Source: a bacterium (GTDB lineage: Bacteria > Planctomycetota > Planctomycetia > Pirellulales > Pirellulaceae). Taken from it: a stretch of 64,000 nt of DNA. The position numbers were made by a program, and so were the translations under genes. Shown one piece after another: positions 36,583 through 45,048 of the stretch. The notes beneath the pieces are model-generated. The model was given only the letters and a program-made list of their open reading frames with translations, made no database searches and was not told the DNA's origin. Numbering within the stretch: position 1 is the first letter of the stretch; the number at the start of each line of letters is the position of its first letter. The DNA lies in NCBI GenBank assembly GCA_030430075.1, contig JAUIGN010000008.1:62001-126000 (forward strand). Direction: 5' to 3'.

Positions 36583-39315
36583 ATGGCAAATAAAGACTCC
36601 ACTTCATCCGGCAAAGCCCTGGTCATCGTCGAATCGCCTGCCAAGGCACGCACGATCGGCAAGTTCCTGGGAAGGGACTTTACGGTGGAGGCCAGCGTCG
36701 GCCACATTCGAGATCTTCCCAAGGGGCGGAAGGAGGTCCCGGAGGACTTCAAGAAAGAGGAATGGGCCTACTTGGGTGTCAATGTGAACGATCGGTTCAC
36801 GCCGATTTACATTATCCCCGATGACAAGAAGCAGCAGGTCACCAAGCTCAGGAAGGCCCTCAAGGGCTGCTCGGAACTCTACCTGGCGACGGACGAAGAC
36901 CGCGAAGGTGAGGCGATCAGTTGGCACCTGTTGGAGGTGCTGAAGCCGAAGGTGCCCGTCCATCGGCTGGTCTTTCACGAGATTACTCGCGAGGCAATCA
37001 ACGAGGCATTGGCCAATCCGCGCGACGTGGACGACGCGCTGGTCCGAGCGCAGGAAGCCCGCCGCATCCTGGATCGGCTCTACGGCTACGACGTATCTCA
37101 GTTGCTCTGGAAGAAGGTCGGCCGCGGCCTCTCGGCCGGCCGTGTGCAAAGCGTTTCCGTGCGGTTGATTGTCGAGCGGGAACGGGCTCGGATGGCTTTT
37201 AACTCGGCCACCTACTGGGATGCGACCGCCCTTTTCGCCACCGACAAGAACGAAGAGTTCACGGCCACGCTGACGGCCGTCGACGGTCGACGCATTCCCG
37301 CCGGCAAGGACTTTGACGCTTCCACGGGCAAGCTGAAGGACGACTCGCTGCTGTTACTGGATGAACCGTCGGCAAAAGCGCTGGTGGAGAAGTTGCGAAC
37401 GGCTGAGTTCCGAGTGACGTCGGTCGAACAGAAGCCGTTCAAGTCGCAACCTGCCCCGCCCTTCACGACCAGTACGATGCAGCAGGAAGCGAACCGCAAA
37501 CTGGGCTTCACGGCCAAGCGAACGATGCGGGCGGCACAGGGGTTGTACGAGAACGGTCACATCACCTACATGCGTACCGACTCGACCAACCTGGCAAACG
37601 TCGCCGTCGATGCCGCTCGGGACCTTGTCCGGTCCGAGTACGGTGACGAATTTCTCCCGGGCCAGCCGCGGGTTTACAAGAGCAAGGTGAAGAACGCCCA
37701 GGAGGCCCATGAGGCGATCCGTCCGGCCGGCCATCCCTTCGAACTGCCCAATGTGATCGGCAAGTCGCTGGCGCCGGACGAGCGGAAGCTGTTTGAGCTG
37801 ATCTGGAAGCGGACGATCGCCAGCCAAATGGCCGACGCCCGCGGTTTCCGGACCACGATCACCGTCGAAGGCGCGGGGGCCACATTCCGAGTCAGCGGGA
37901 AGACGATCGAATTCCCCGGTTATTTGCGGGCCTACGTCGAGGGCTCCGACAATCCGGATAGCGAACTGGCCGACAAGGAGACGCTCCTGCCGGCCTTGAT
38001 CGAGAACCAGGTGGTGGCGTGTCGCGAGTTGGAACCGCACGACCATACGACCCAACCGCCGGCTCGATACACGGAGGCGTCGCTGACCCGCAAGCTGGAA
38101 GAAATGGGCATCGGCCGTCCCAGCACCTACGCATCGATCATCGAGACGATTCAAGCACGGGACTATGTCTTCAAGAAGGGCAGTGCGCTGGTTCCCACCT
38201 GGGTCGCGTTTGCGGTCACCCGGTTGCTGGAACAGCACCTCGAATCGCTGGTCGATTACCGTTTCACGGCCCAGATGGAAGACTTTCTGGATGCCATTAG
38301 TTGTGGTGATGCGGAACATGCGGACTACCTGCAAAAGTTCTACTTCGGCAACGGATCACCGGGCCTGAAAGCGCGCGTGGCGGCCAAGGAAGAAGAGATC
38401 GATCCGCGCTTGATGAGTCGTTTCCCCGTGGGCACGCCAACGACCGGCGAGTACCAGGAGGAGATCGTTCTGCGGGTCGGCAAGTACGGTCCCTTCCTGG
38501 AGCAGGGCGATCGCAAGGCGAGCCTCCCGGACGGGATGGCCCCTGACGAAGTGACGCTGGCTCGGGCCATTGAGTTACTCGACGCCGGCATGACCGACGA
38601 TGAACCGCTGGGCACGTGCCCTGAGACCAACAAGCCCGTTTATCTCAAGGTGGGCCGGTTCGGTCCCTATGTCCAACTGGGCACGCCGGATGACGAAGAG
38701 AAGCCCAAGAACGCGTCGCTCCTGCCCAACATGAAACCGGAAGAGGTGACGTTCGAGGTCGCCTTGAAGTTGCTTTCGCTGCCCCGTGAAGTGGGCAACC
38801 ATCCGGAGAGCAAGGATCCGGTGATGGCCTACAATGGACGCTACGGGCCGTACATCAAGTGCGACAAGGAGACGCGCTCGCTGCCCGCCGACATGTCGCC
38901 GCTCGACATCACGCTCGAGCAGGCATTGGTCCTGTTGGCACAGCCCAAGACTCGTGGTCGAGCGGCCGCCAAGCCGCCGATCAAGGTCTTTGAGGAATCA
39001 CCGGTGACGGGCGAACCAATCCGGTTGCTCGAAGGACGCTATGGGCCCTATTTTGCTGACGGGCAGTCCAACGCTTCGCTGCCCCGCGGCATGGATCCCG
39101 ACGAAGCGACATTCGAACTGGCGCTGCGCCTGCTGGAAGAGCGGGCCGCAAAAGGGGGCGGCAAGAAAAAGAAAAAAACCAAGAAGAAGGCCGCCAAGAA
39201 AAAGAAGGCCGCCAAGAAAAAGTCGGCTAAGAAAAAGTCGGCTAAGAAAAAGTCGGCTAAGAAAAAGACCGCTAAGAGAAAGACCGCTAAGAGAAAGGCA
39301 CCCGGCGACGGATAA
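36583..39315 (+). CDS. topA: DNA topoisomerase I
   Basis: 910 residues. The N-terminal Toprim domain is ALVIVESPAKARTIGKFLG with the catalytic Glu at 17 and a DEDREGEAI block. The type IA active-site Tyr329 is in HITYMRTDSTNL. Conserved HEAIRP and GIGRPSTYA blocks follow. In place of the four-Cys zinc fingers of the E. coli enzyme there are four topoisomerase C-terminal repeats (each with a GKYGPF, GRFGPY or GRYGPY core, at about residues 630-830). The last ~50 residues are a Lys/Ala-rich tail (KKSAKKKSAKK type) that probably binds DNA. The enzyme relaxes negative supercoils. It is the only gene here for which a standard symbol is certain. Confidence 0.98.
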   Translation: MANKDSTSSGKALVIVESPAKARTIGKFLGRDFTVEASVGHIRDLPKGRKEVPEDFKKEEWAYLGVNVNDRFTPIYIIPDDKKQQVTKLRKALKGCSELYLATDEDREGEAISWHLLEVLKPKVPVHRLVFHEITREAINEALANPRDVDDALVRAQEARRILDRLYGYDVSQLLWKKVGRGLSAGRVQSVSVRLIVERERARMAFNSATYWDATALFATDKNEEFTATLTAVDGRRIPAGKDFDASTGKLKDDSLLLLDEPSAKALVEKLRTAEFRVTSVEQKPFKSQPAPPFTTSTMQQEANRKLGFTAKRTMRAAQGLYENGHITYMRTDSTNLANVAVDAARDLVRSEYGDEFLPGQPRVYKSKVKNAQEAHEAIRPAGHPFELPNVIGKSLAPDERKLFELIWKRTIASQMADARGFRTTITVEGAGATFRVSGKTIEFPGYLRAYVEGSDNPDSELADKETLLPALIENQVVACRELEPHDHTTQPPARYTEASLTRKLEEMGIGRPSTYASIIETIQARDYVFKKGSALVPTWVAFAVTRLLEQHLESLVDYRFTAQMEDFLDAISCGDAEHADYLQKFYFGNGSPGLKARVAAKEEEIDPRLMSRFPVGTPTTGEYQEEIVLRVGKYGPFLEQGDRKASLPDGMAPDEVTLARAIELLDAGMTDDEPLGTCPETNKPVYLKVGRFGPYVQLGTPDDEEKPKNASLLPNMKPEEVTFEVALKLLSLPREVGNHPESKDPVMAYNGRYGPYIKCDKETRSLPADMSPLDITLEQALVLLAQPKTRGRAAAKPPIKVFEESPVTGEPIRLLEGRYGPYFADGQSNASLPRGMDPDEATFELALRLLEERAAKGGGKKKKKTKKKAAKKKKAAKKKSAKKKSAKKKSAKKKTAKRKTAKRKAPGDG

Positions 39316-39342
39316 GCAACGATCACCTACCGCTTTGGCCCC

Positions 39343-39662
39343 TTCCGTAGGTCATGCTTTGCATGACAATTCGCCTTTTTTCCGATCCCTTATCGGCCAA
39401 TCGGGCCGGGAGCGGCCCGTTCCCGGCGATCGGGCTGGCGCGTTTCGGCATGCACAGCATGCCCTACTTTTTTGGACGGCAACGCCCCCCTTCCGTAGGT
39501 CATGCTTTGCATGACAATTCGCCTTTTTTCCGATCCCTTATCGGCCAATCGGGTCGGGAGCGGCCCGTTCCCGGCGATCGGGCTGGCGCGTTTCGGCATG
39601 CACAGCATGCCCTACTTTTTGGACGGCAACGCCCCCCTTCCGTAGGTCATGTTGTGCATGAC
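39343..39662 (+). repeat. REPIN-like unit in tandem (148/147-bp period)
   Basis: CCGTAGGTCATGC-TTT-GCATGAC at 39344-39367 and CGGCATGC-ACA-GCATGCCCTAC in inverted orientation near 39447-39467 enclose about 80 bp. The whole block recurs at 39492-39615, and a third forward hairpin lies at 39646-39662. The forward hairpins are spaced 148 and 147 bp apart. The first hairpin is followed by TTTTTT nine bases later and might terminate topA. Confidence 0.8.
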
Positions 39663-39706
39663 GTAATGCGGTCTGGCATCTTCCGGCAAGCCGGACCTCC
39701 ACGCCG

Positions 39707-41659
39707 TCACTGACCAACGGCGGTTGGCTCGGTCGTTTCGAACCGAAAGATGCCCTGCCCGTTCGCCGCTTCGATCGTGTAATAGACTTCTCCCTGCTCG
39801 TCCTCACCAAACGAGAGGACGGGAATTCCCGTGGAAGCAATCCGGTAATTTTTCACCACCCGGGCCGCCCCTTCATCGTATTGCAGGGCCCATATCTTGC
39901 CGGAAACGAAGTCGGCGTACAGGTATTTTCCCCGCAGTGCTTCCAGCCGGTCGCCGCGGTAGACGAACCCGCCGGTGATCGACTTGCCGACCTGGTGGTC
40001 ATATTCCCAAACGGGATCGATCGGCGAATCGGGATTCGAAGATTGGCCATTGTTGAACAGATGCGTCGCCTCGCGAATGCTCCAACCGTAGTTTCCGCCG
40101 CGTTGGACGATGTCGATCTCTTCCCACAGGTCCTGGCCGACGTCGGCGGCCCAGATTGTCCCGGTCAGCCGATCCACGGACAACCGCCAGATGTTGCGAA
40201 AGCCGTAGGCGAAAATTTCCGGTCGGGCTCCGGGGCGGTCGATGAAGGGATTGTCGGGTGGAACCGCATAGTGTTTGCCGGCCTCGTGCCGATCAATGTC
40301 GATCCGCAGCACGGCGCCCATCCACGATTTCAGATTCTGGCCGTGTGCCAGGGGGTCATTCCGTCCACCACCGTCGCCCAGGGCGATGTACAGGTACCCG
40401 TCCCGGCCGAAGGCGATTGAGCCGCCGTTGTGATTGGAAAACGGTTGGGGAATCTTCATGACGATCAATTCGCTGGCCGGATCGGCACGATTCGGGTCCT
40501 CGGCAGAGACGGTGAACCGTGACACGATCGACGTTCTTGGTTCGGCGGCCGAGCTGTAGTAGACAAAGAACTGCCCGTTGCTGCGGTACTGCGGATGCAT
40601 GGCCAGCCCAAGCAGACCTTCTTCATTGTCGGCCGCCCAATCCTGCACGCGTTCCGTCAAGTCCAGGAAGAGGTGCGTCTGTTCTGCGTCGACATCGTTC
40701 TTGAAGATGTGAATCGGACCGCGCTGGGTAGCCACGACGACACGATTGGTTCCGTCTCCCGTGTGCGTCACCACGATCGGGCGCAGTGGCTTGACCCTGC
40801 CCCGCTCGTCGACGGCGTCCCATCCTTCCCACTGCAGACGCGGAAACGCGGGCGCACCACGGAGCGCCAAACTTCCGTCCACGGGGTCCGGGACCGCCCC
40901 ATCACTGCCCAGCTTGCGAATCTTGATGTTGCGAAACGCAACTTCATCGCCATGGTCCTGCAGGCAGAGATGGCCCGCCTTGGCGGTGCCGAAGTTGGGG
41001 AACCCGGCGAACTTGCTCTTGGCAACCCGCGCCTTCCAATCGTCGCTGCCGAGCTGAAAGTAGTAGTAGCTGACGCCGTTGACTGCGACCTCACATTGTT
41101 GAGGTGAGACGCGCAAGTAGATGTTGTTCCATTGTCCGGGCGGCCGCGTGGCGTCGGCGACTGCGGGGCTCGGGATGCCCACCTGGTTCTCAAAACGGAC
41201 CGCCCAGGCCGGCTTCACCGGTTCGTACAGTTGATACAGCCAACCTGCCTTCTGCGCGTCATGGCCGTCGACGTTGTCCTGTATCTGGATTTCCGGCCCG
41301 GAGTGCCAGGGGCGTTTCCCTTCTTCGGTGACGCGAAACATCAGCCCGCTATTACCCTCCGGGCTGATGTTGTATTCAAGTGAGAGTTCGAAGAATTCGA
41401 ATTTCTCCTTGGTGATCAGGTCACCCGCCCCTTTGGCTACGCGGCGGAGTTGGCCATCGACGACCTGCCAGCCCGGGCTGACGTCGTCCCGCTGGTAGTT
41501 CCGCCAACCGGCCGTCGACTTGCCGTCGAACAAGAGCCGCCATCCACCACGGCGTTCCGCTTCGGTCAAGTCGTTCACGGGAGGAGCGGCCAAGCTGGCG
41601 CGTGTTGCGAGCAGGAAACCGAGGGCCAGGCAGCATCCGATCGTAAAGACTGATTTCAT
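39707..41659 (-). CDS. DUF1080 domain fused to PQQ-type soluble aldose dehydrogenase domain
   Basis: The start is ATG 41659 (signal peptide MKSVFTIGCCLALGFLLATRA), giving 650 residues. Residues of about 30-240 are a DUF1080 concanavalin-like module (GWRLLFDGKSTAGWRNY, LMFRVTEEG), a family linked to 3-keto-disaccharide hydrolysis. Residues of about 280-640 match a soluble quinoprotein aldose dehydrogenase propeller (GLAMHPQYRSNGQFFVYYS, HNGGSIAFGRDGYLYIALGDG, GFRNIWRLSVD, ADVGQDLWEEID). One chain would therefore bind or cleave a sugar and oxidise it at a periplasmic PQQ site. PQQ biosynthesis genes are not in the window. It is divergent from the ketoacyl synthase pair. Confidence 0.9.
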   Translation of the reverse strand: MKSVFTIGCCLALGFLLATRASLAAPPVNDLTEAERRGGWRLLFDGKSTAGWRNYQRDDVSPGWQVVDGQLRRVAKGAGDLITKEKFEFFELSLEYNISPEGNSGLMFRVTEEGKRPWHSGPEIQIQDNVDGHDAQKAGWLYQLYEPVKPAWAVRFENQVGIPSPAVADATRPPGQWNNIYLRVSPQQCEVAVNGVSYYYFQLGSDDWKARVAKSKFAGFPNFGTAKAGHLCLQDHGDEVAFRNIKIRKLGSDGAVPDPVDGSLALRGAPAFPRLQWEGWDAVDERGRVKPLRPIVVTHTGDGTNRVVVATQRGPIHIFKNDVDAEQTHLFLDLTERVQDWAADNEEGLLGLAMHPQYRSNGQFFVYYSSAAEPRTSIVSRFTVSAEDPNRADPASELIVMKIPQPFSNHNGGSIAFGRDGYLYIALGDGGGRNDPLAHGQNLKSWMGAVLRIDIDRHEAGKHYAVPPDNPFIDRPGARPEIFAYGFRNIWRLSVDRLTGTIWAADVGQDLWEEIDIVQRGGNYGWSIREATHLFNNGQSSNPDSPIDPVWEYDHQVGKSITGGFVYRGDRLEALRGKYLYADFVSGKIWALQYDEGAARVVKNYRIASTGIPVLSFGEDEQGEVYYTIEAANGQGIFRFETTEPTAVGQ

Positions 41660-42231
41660 GGCGAGCTCGTGGAAGGCCGAGTGCAGGAGAGGGGGCGGCG
41701 GTGGCCGTACGGTCACGGTCTTCGCAGCATGCCAAACAAGGTAATCGGGCCGCCGGACGGCGTCAAACGGAAGGATGCCTGCCGAACTGCGAAGTCGCCT
41801 GCCGCTGAAGCGAGGGCCCGCCCGCCTCTCCTACCGGCAGGCCATTGCTCCAGCGATCTTGTTGCCGCAAGCGGCGTGCGAACGGCCGTCCTTCGGCAGC
41901 AAAACGCTCGATCTTTGGTGCTTTCTCGCCAAGTGCCTGCGATTGGCTGCGGAAACGGCCGCATTCGGACGATGATGATCTGCGGCGCGGCGTCCGCGCC
42001 GAGCCGGGGTGGGTGGTCGCGACGGCTCCCTGGGACGACGCCCGGCCGGTGATGTTGTCCTCTCCAGGAAGCTTGTCGTGTACGCTGGAGCAGACCGGCC
42101 TTGATGCATTCCCGCTCGGGCGGCGAGTGCCAGCGGCCGGCCGGAGATGTCAACGGGCGACCGTCAACCAGCGGGTAACCGCCAGACGGCTCGGCGGCCG
42201 CGGGGATCCGCTGTCAACCAGGGAGGATTGG
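41660..42231. other. Divergent intergenic region
   Basis: 572 bp between the DUF1080-dehydrogenase and the ketoacyl synthase pair. It must hold promoters for both directions, but no clear hexamers or repeats were identified. Frames seen here are not supported by domains. Confidence 0.4.
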
Positions 42232-43515
42232 ATGAACCGACGTGTCGTCGTCACCGGGCTCGGAACGCTGGCCCCCAACGGCCATACGACGGAGGAATTC
42301 TGGAGTGCCTGCCTGGCGGGCCGATCGGGGATCGAGCGGATCACGGCCTTCGACACGACCGGGTTTGCGGTGCAGGCAGCCGGCGAAATACGCGGTTTCC
42401 GGCCGCAGGACTTCGTCCGCAACCGCAAGGCCCTGAAGATCATGGGCCGGAACATCCAATTCGGCGTGGCTGCGTCCGCGATGGCGATGGAGGACGCCGG
42501 CTTCGCGGCAGAGGGCCCGTCGCCGGAACGGTTCGGGGTCGTGATGGGGACGGGAATCGTCCCCACCGATGTTGAAGAAGTCTCCGAGGCGATCCTCGCC
42601 AGCCTGGACGAGCGCGGCGAGTTTGATTTGCAACGGTTCGGCGAGACCGGTCAAAAAGTGCTGTTCCCACTCTGGTTGTTGAAGCATTTGCCCAACATGG
42701 TCTCCGGGCACTTGTCGATCATTCACGGTGCCGAGGGGCCTAACAACACGGTGGTCACCGGCTGCATTGCCGCGACCCAGGCGATCGGCGACGCGCTACA
42801 GATCATTCGTCGGGGCGAGGCGGACGTGATGCTGGCCGGCGGCACCGACACGCGCATCGATCCGATCAGCCTGATTGCTTACGACCAGATGGGGACGATC
42901 TCCACCTCCAGCCGTCCACCGGCCGAGGCCTGCCGCCCTTTCGAATCGAGTCGCGATGGCTTCGTCCTGGGGGAAGGAGCCGCTTGCCTGGTGCTGGAAT
43001 CCGAATCCCATGCCAGGCAGCGGCGAGCGACGATTCACGCCGAGGTCGCCGGCTACGCGACGACCTTTGCCCCCTACGGTGGGACGGAGGAAGCGGCCGG
43101 CCGGGCCGCGGCACAGACCATGCAAACGGCGCTTCGTGACGCCGGCATCCCCGCCGACGCGATCGACTACGTATCCGCGCACGGCATCGCGACGCCCCAC
43201 AGCGACCGGATGGAGACGTTGGCGGCCAAGATCGTCTTCGGCGCCCGCGCGTCGGTCGTTCCCATGTCGTCCATTAAATCGATGATCGGCCACCTGGTGG
43301 GGGCGTCCGGGGCCGTAGATGCCGTCGCCAGTACCCTTGCACTGCGTGACGGGGTTGTCCCGCCCACCATCAACCTCGATCTGGCGGACCCGCAGTGCGA
43401 CATGGATTATGTCGCCCACACGGCGCGCGAGCTGCACGTCGGCGCGGTCCTTTCCAATGCGTTCGGCTTCGGCGGCCAAAACGCGGCACTCGTAATGCGG
43501 GAGTATGAACATTGA
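42232..43515 (+). CDS. Beta-ketoacyl-ACP synthase (KAS II family), first of a pair
   Basis: The start is ATG 42232, with GGGAGG at 42221-42226, giving 427 residues. The long upstream frame to 41845 has no conserved sequence. The thiolase-fold signature is complete: the nucleophile Cys178 in TGCIAATQAIG, His in SAHGIATPHSD and His in KSMIGHLVGASG. The usual HGT block is HGI here. It condenses malonyl-ACP with an acyl chain in fatty-acid or polyketide-like synthesis. It overlaps the second synthase by two bases, so the two are co-translated. No ACP or ketoreductase is adjacent. Confidence 0.93.
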   Translation: MNRRVVVTGLGTLAPNGHTTEEFWSACLAGRSGIERITAFDTTGFAVQAAGEIRGFRPQDFVRNRKALKIMGRNIQFGVAASAMAMEDAGFAAEGPSPERFGVVMGTGIVPTDVEEVSEAILASLDERGEFDLQRFGETGQKVLFPLWLLKHLPNMVSGHLSIIHGAEGPNNTVVTGCIAATQAIGDALQIIRRGEADVMLAGGTDTRIDPISLIAYDQMGTISTSSRPPAEACRPFESSRDGFVLGEGAACLVLESESHARQRRATIHAEVAGYATTFAPYGGTEEAAGRAAAQTMQTALRDAGIPADAIDYVSAHGIATPHSDRMETLAAKIVFGARASVVPMSSIKSMIGHLVGASGAVDAVASTLALRDGVVPPTINLDLADPQCDMDYVAHTARELHVGAVLSNAFGFGGQNAALVMREYEH

Positions 43516-44783
43516 GGCGTCGCAGGGTCGTGATCACGGGGCTCGGGGCGATCACACCGCTGGGCCAGGGCGTGCAACTCAATTGGGATGCCATGCGACG
43601 CGGCGAGTCCGGAGTCCGCCGGATTCGCCGCTTTGACGCCAGCACGTTGGCCGTCAGCATTGCCGGCGAAATCGAGCCGCTACCGGTCGTGCCGGAAGAC
43701 GACTCGTATGCCGCCCTGGGAATCCACTCGCGCTTCGCCCTTGTCGCCGGGCGTGAGGCATGGAGCGATGCCGGATTGGCGGCCGCGCCGCCCGTCGCCG
43801 AACGCACGGGCGTCTACCTCGGTTCGGGTAAGGGGATCGTGCAGATCTGGGAGATTGCCGAAGCGAGTATCGCGGCGCGCGAGAGTGGTGAATTTGACGT
43901 CGCCCGGTTTCTCCAGCAGGGTCGCGCCACGTTCGGACCTCTCGATGAACAGCGGTATTACCAGCCGGCAACGCACCTGGCTCGAACCATCGGTGCCACC
44001 GGGCCGAGCTGGGTTTGCATTTCCGCCTGTGCCGCCGGGAACCACGCGATTGGCGAGGCGTATCGGGCCATTCAGCACGATGCGGCGGATGTCGTGCTGG
44101 CTGGGGGCACGCACAGTCAACTGGATGCGATGAGCCTGTCCGGCTACGCCACGCTCGGCGCCCTCTCGTCGCACAACGAGACGCCGCAACTCGCCTCGCG
44201 ACCGTTCGAACGGGGAAGGGACGGATTCGTGCTCGGCGAAGGGGCCGGTGTTGTGGTGTTGGAGGAATATGAACATGCCCGCCGGCGGGGGGCACCGATT
44301 CGGGCAGAGATTGTCGGCTATGCGAATACGGCGGATGCCTATCGGGTTACCGATCCGCGCCCGGATGGGGCCGGCGCGGAACGTTCCATGCGACTTGCCC
44401 TGAACGATGCCGGACTGGTTCCGGAGCAGATCGACTACATCAATGCCCACGGGACGTCGACCGTTCAGAACGATGCCGTCGAGAGCGCCGCGATCAAACG
44501 CCTCTTCGGTCCCCGCGGTGTCGCGCCCCCGGTATCGAGCGTCAAGTCGATGGTTGGGCACTTGATCGCGGCGGCCGGAGCGCTGGAGGCGGTCGTATGC
44601 GTGTGCGCCCTCGAAGATGCCACCATGCCCCCCACCATCAATTACATGGAGCCGGATCCAGCGTGTGATCTGGACTACGTGCCTAACGAATCGCGGCCCC
44701 AGCCGTTGACCCACATCATGAACAACAGCTTTGGATTCGGTGGGCAGAATATCGTCACCGTATTTCGCCGCTTCGAAGCGTAG
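43512..44783 (+). CDS. Beta-ketoacyl-ACP synthase (KAS II family), second of a pair
   Basis: The preferred start is TTG 43512, which overlaps the previous stop as TTGA. It puts RRRVVITGLG at the expected N-terminal position; the next in-frame GTG at 43530 would cut into the conserved start. The protein has 423 residues. Cys173 (SACAAGNHAIG), His in NAHGTSTVQND and His in KSMVGHLIAAAG complete a C-H-H triad, so this is an active-type synthase and not a chain-length factor lacking Cys. It probably acts with its partner in a specialised acyl pathway. Confidence 0.92.
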   Translation: MRRRRVVITGLGAITPLGQGVQLNWDAMRRGESGVRRIRRFDASTLAVSIAGEIEPLPVVPEDDSYAALGIHSRFALVAGREAWSDAGLAAAPPVAERTGVYLGSGKGIVQIWEIAEASIAARESGEFDVARFLQQGRATFGPLDEQRYYQPATHLARTIGATGPSWVCISACAAGNHAIGEAYRAIQHDAADVVLAGGTHSQLDAMSLSGYATLGALSSHNETPQLASRPFERGRDGFVLGEGAGVVVLEEYEHARRRGAPIRAEIVGYANTADAYRVTDPRPDGAGAERSMRLALNDAGLVPEQIDYINAHGTSTVQNDAVESAAIKRLFGPRGVAPPVSSVKSMVGHLIAAAGALEAVVCVCALEDATMPPTINYMEPDPACDLDYVPNESRPQPLTHIMNNSFGFGGQNIVTVFRRFEA

Positions 44784-44798
44784 CGAGGCAGGGCCTCG
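44784..44798 (+). terminator. Hairpin immediately after the ketoacyl synthase pair
   Basis: CGAGGC-AGG-GCCTCG begins on the base after the TAG stop (44781-44783). It is a perfect 6-bp stem without a T tract, so termination is only possible. Confidence 0.35.
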
Positions 44799-44890
44799 GA
44801 CCCTTGGTGAGCTAACGCTCGCGACACGTTCACCCGCTCCCGGCTTCTGCACCGCCGGCTTCCGCACTGCCGGCTTCCCGACTTCCGTAG

Positions 44891-44907
44891 GTCATGCTTC
44901 GCATGAC
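44891..44907 (+). repeat. REP-like palindrome GTCATGC-TTC-GCATGAC
   Basis: It is preceded by CTTCCGTAG exactly as in the topA-downstream copies and lies 13 bp before the second 107-bp element. Confidence 0.75.
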
Positions 44908-44920
44908 ATTCCGCACTCCC

Positions 44921-45027
44921 CTATTGGCGGCTGCGCGGCAAATGAGCCTTCGGCAAGCAACGCGCGGCCGTATATCCGCGGACTCCCGTTGGTCGTCCTG
45001 GTCCATTCGCTGCGCAAGTATCAATAA
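44921..45027 (+). mobile_element. 107-bp MITE-like element, copy 2
   Basis: It is the reverse complement of 11850-11956 with very few differences. It begins CTATTGG and ends TCAATAA, so its terminal inverted repeats have decayed slightly compared with copy 1. Confidence 0.75.
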
Positions 45028-45048
45028 TTCCCCCGCCGCGTGCCCGTC

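Noticed and set aside
42232..44783. Ketosynthase/chain-length-factor pair
   Set aside because: A chain-length factor would lack the active-site Cys. Both proteins here have it together with both His residues.
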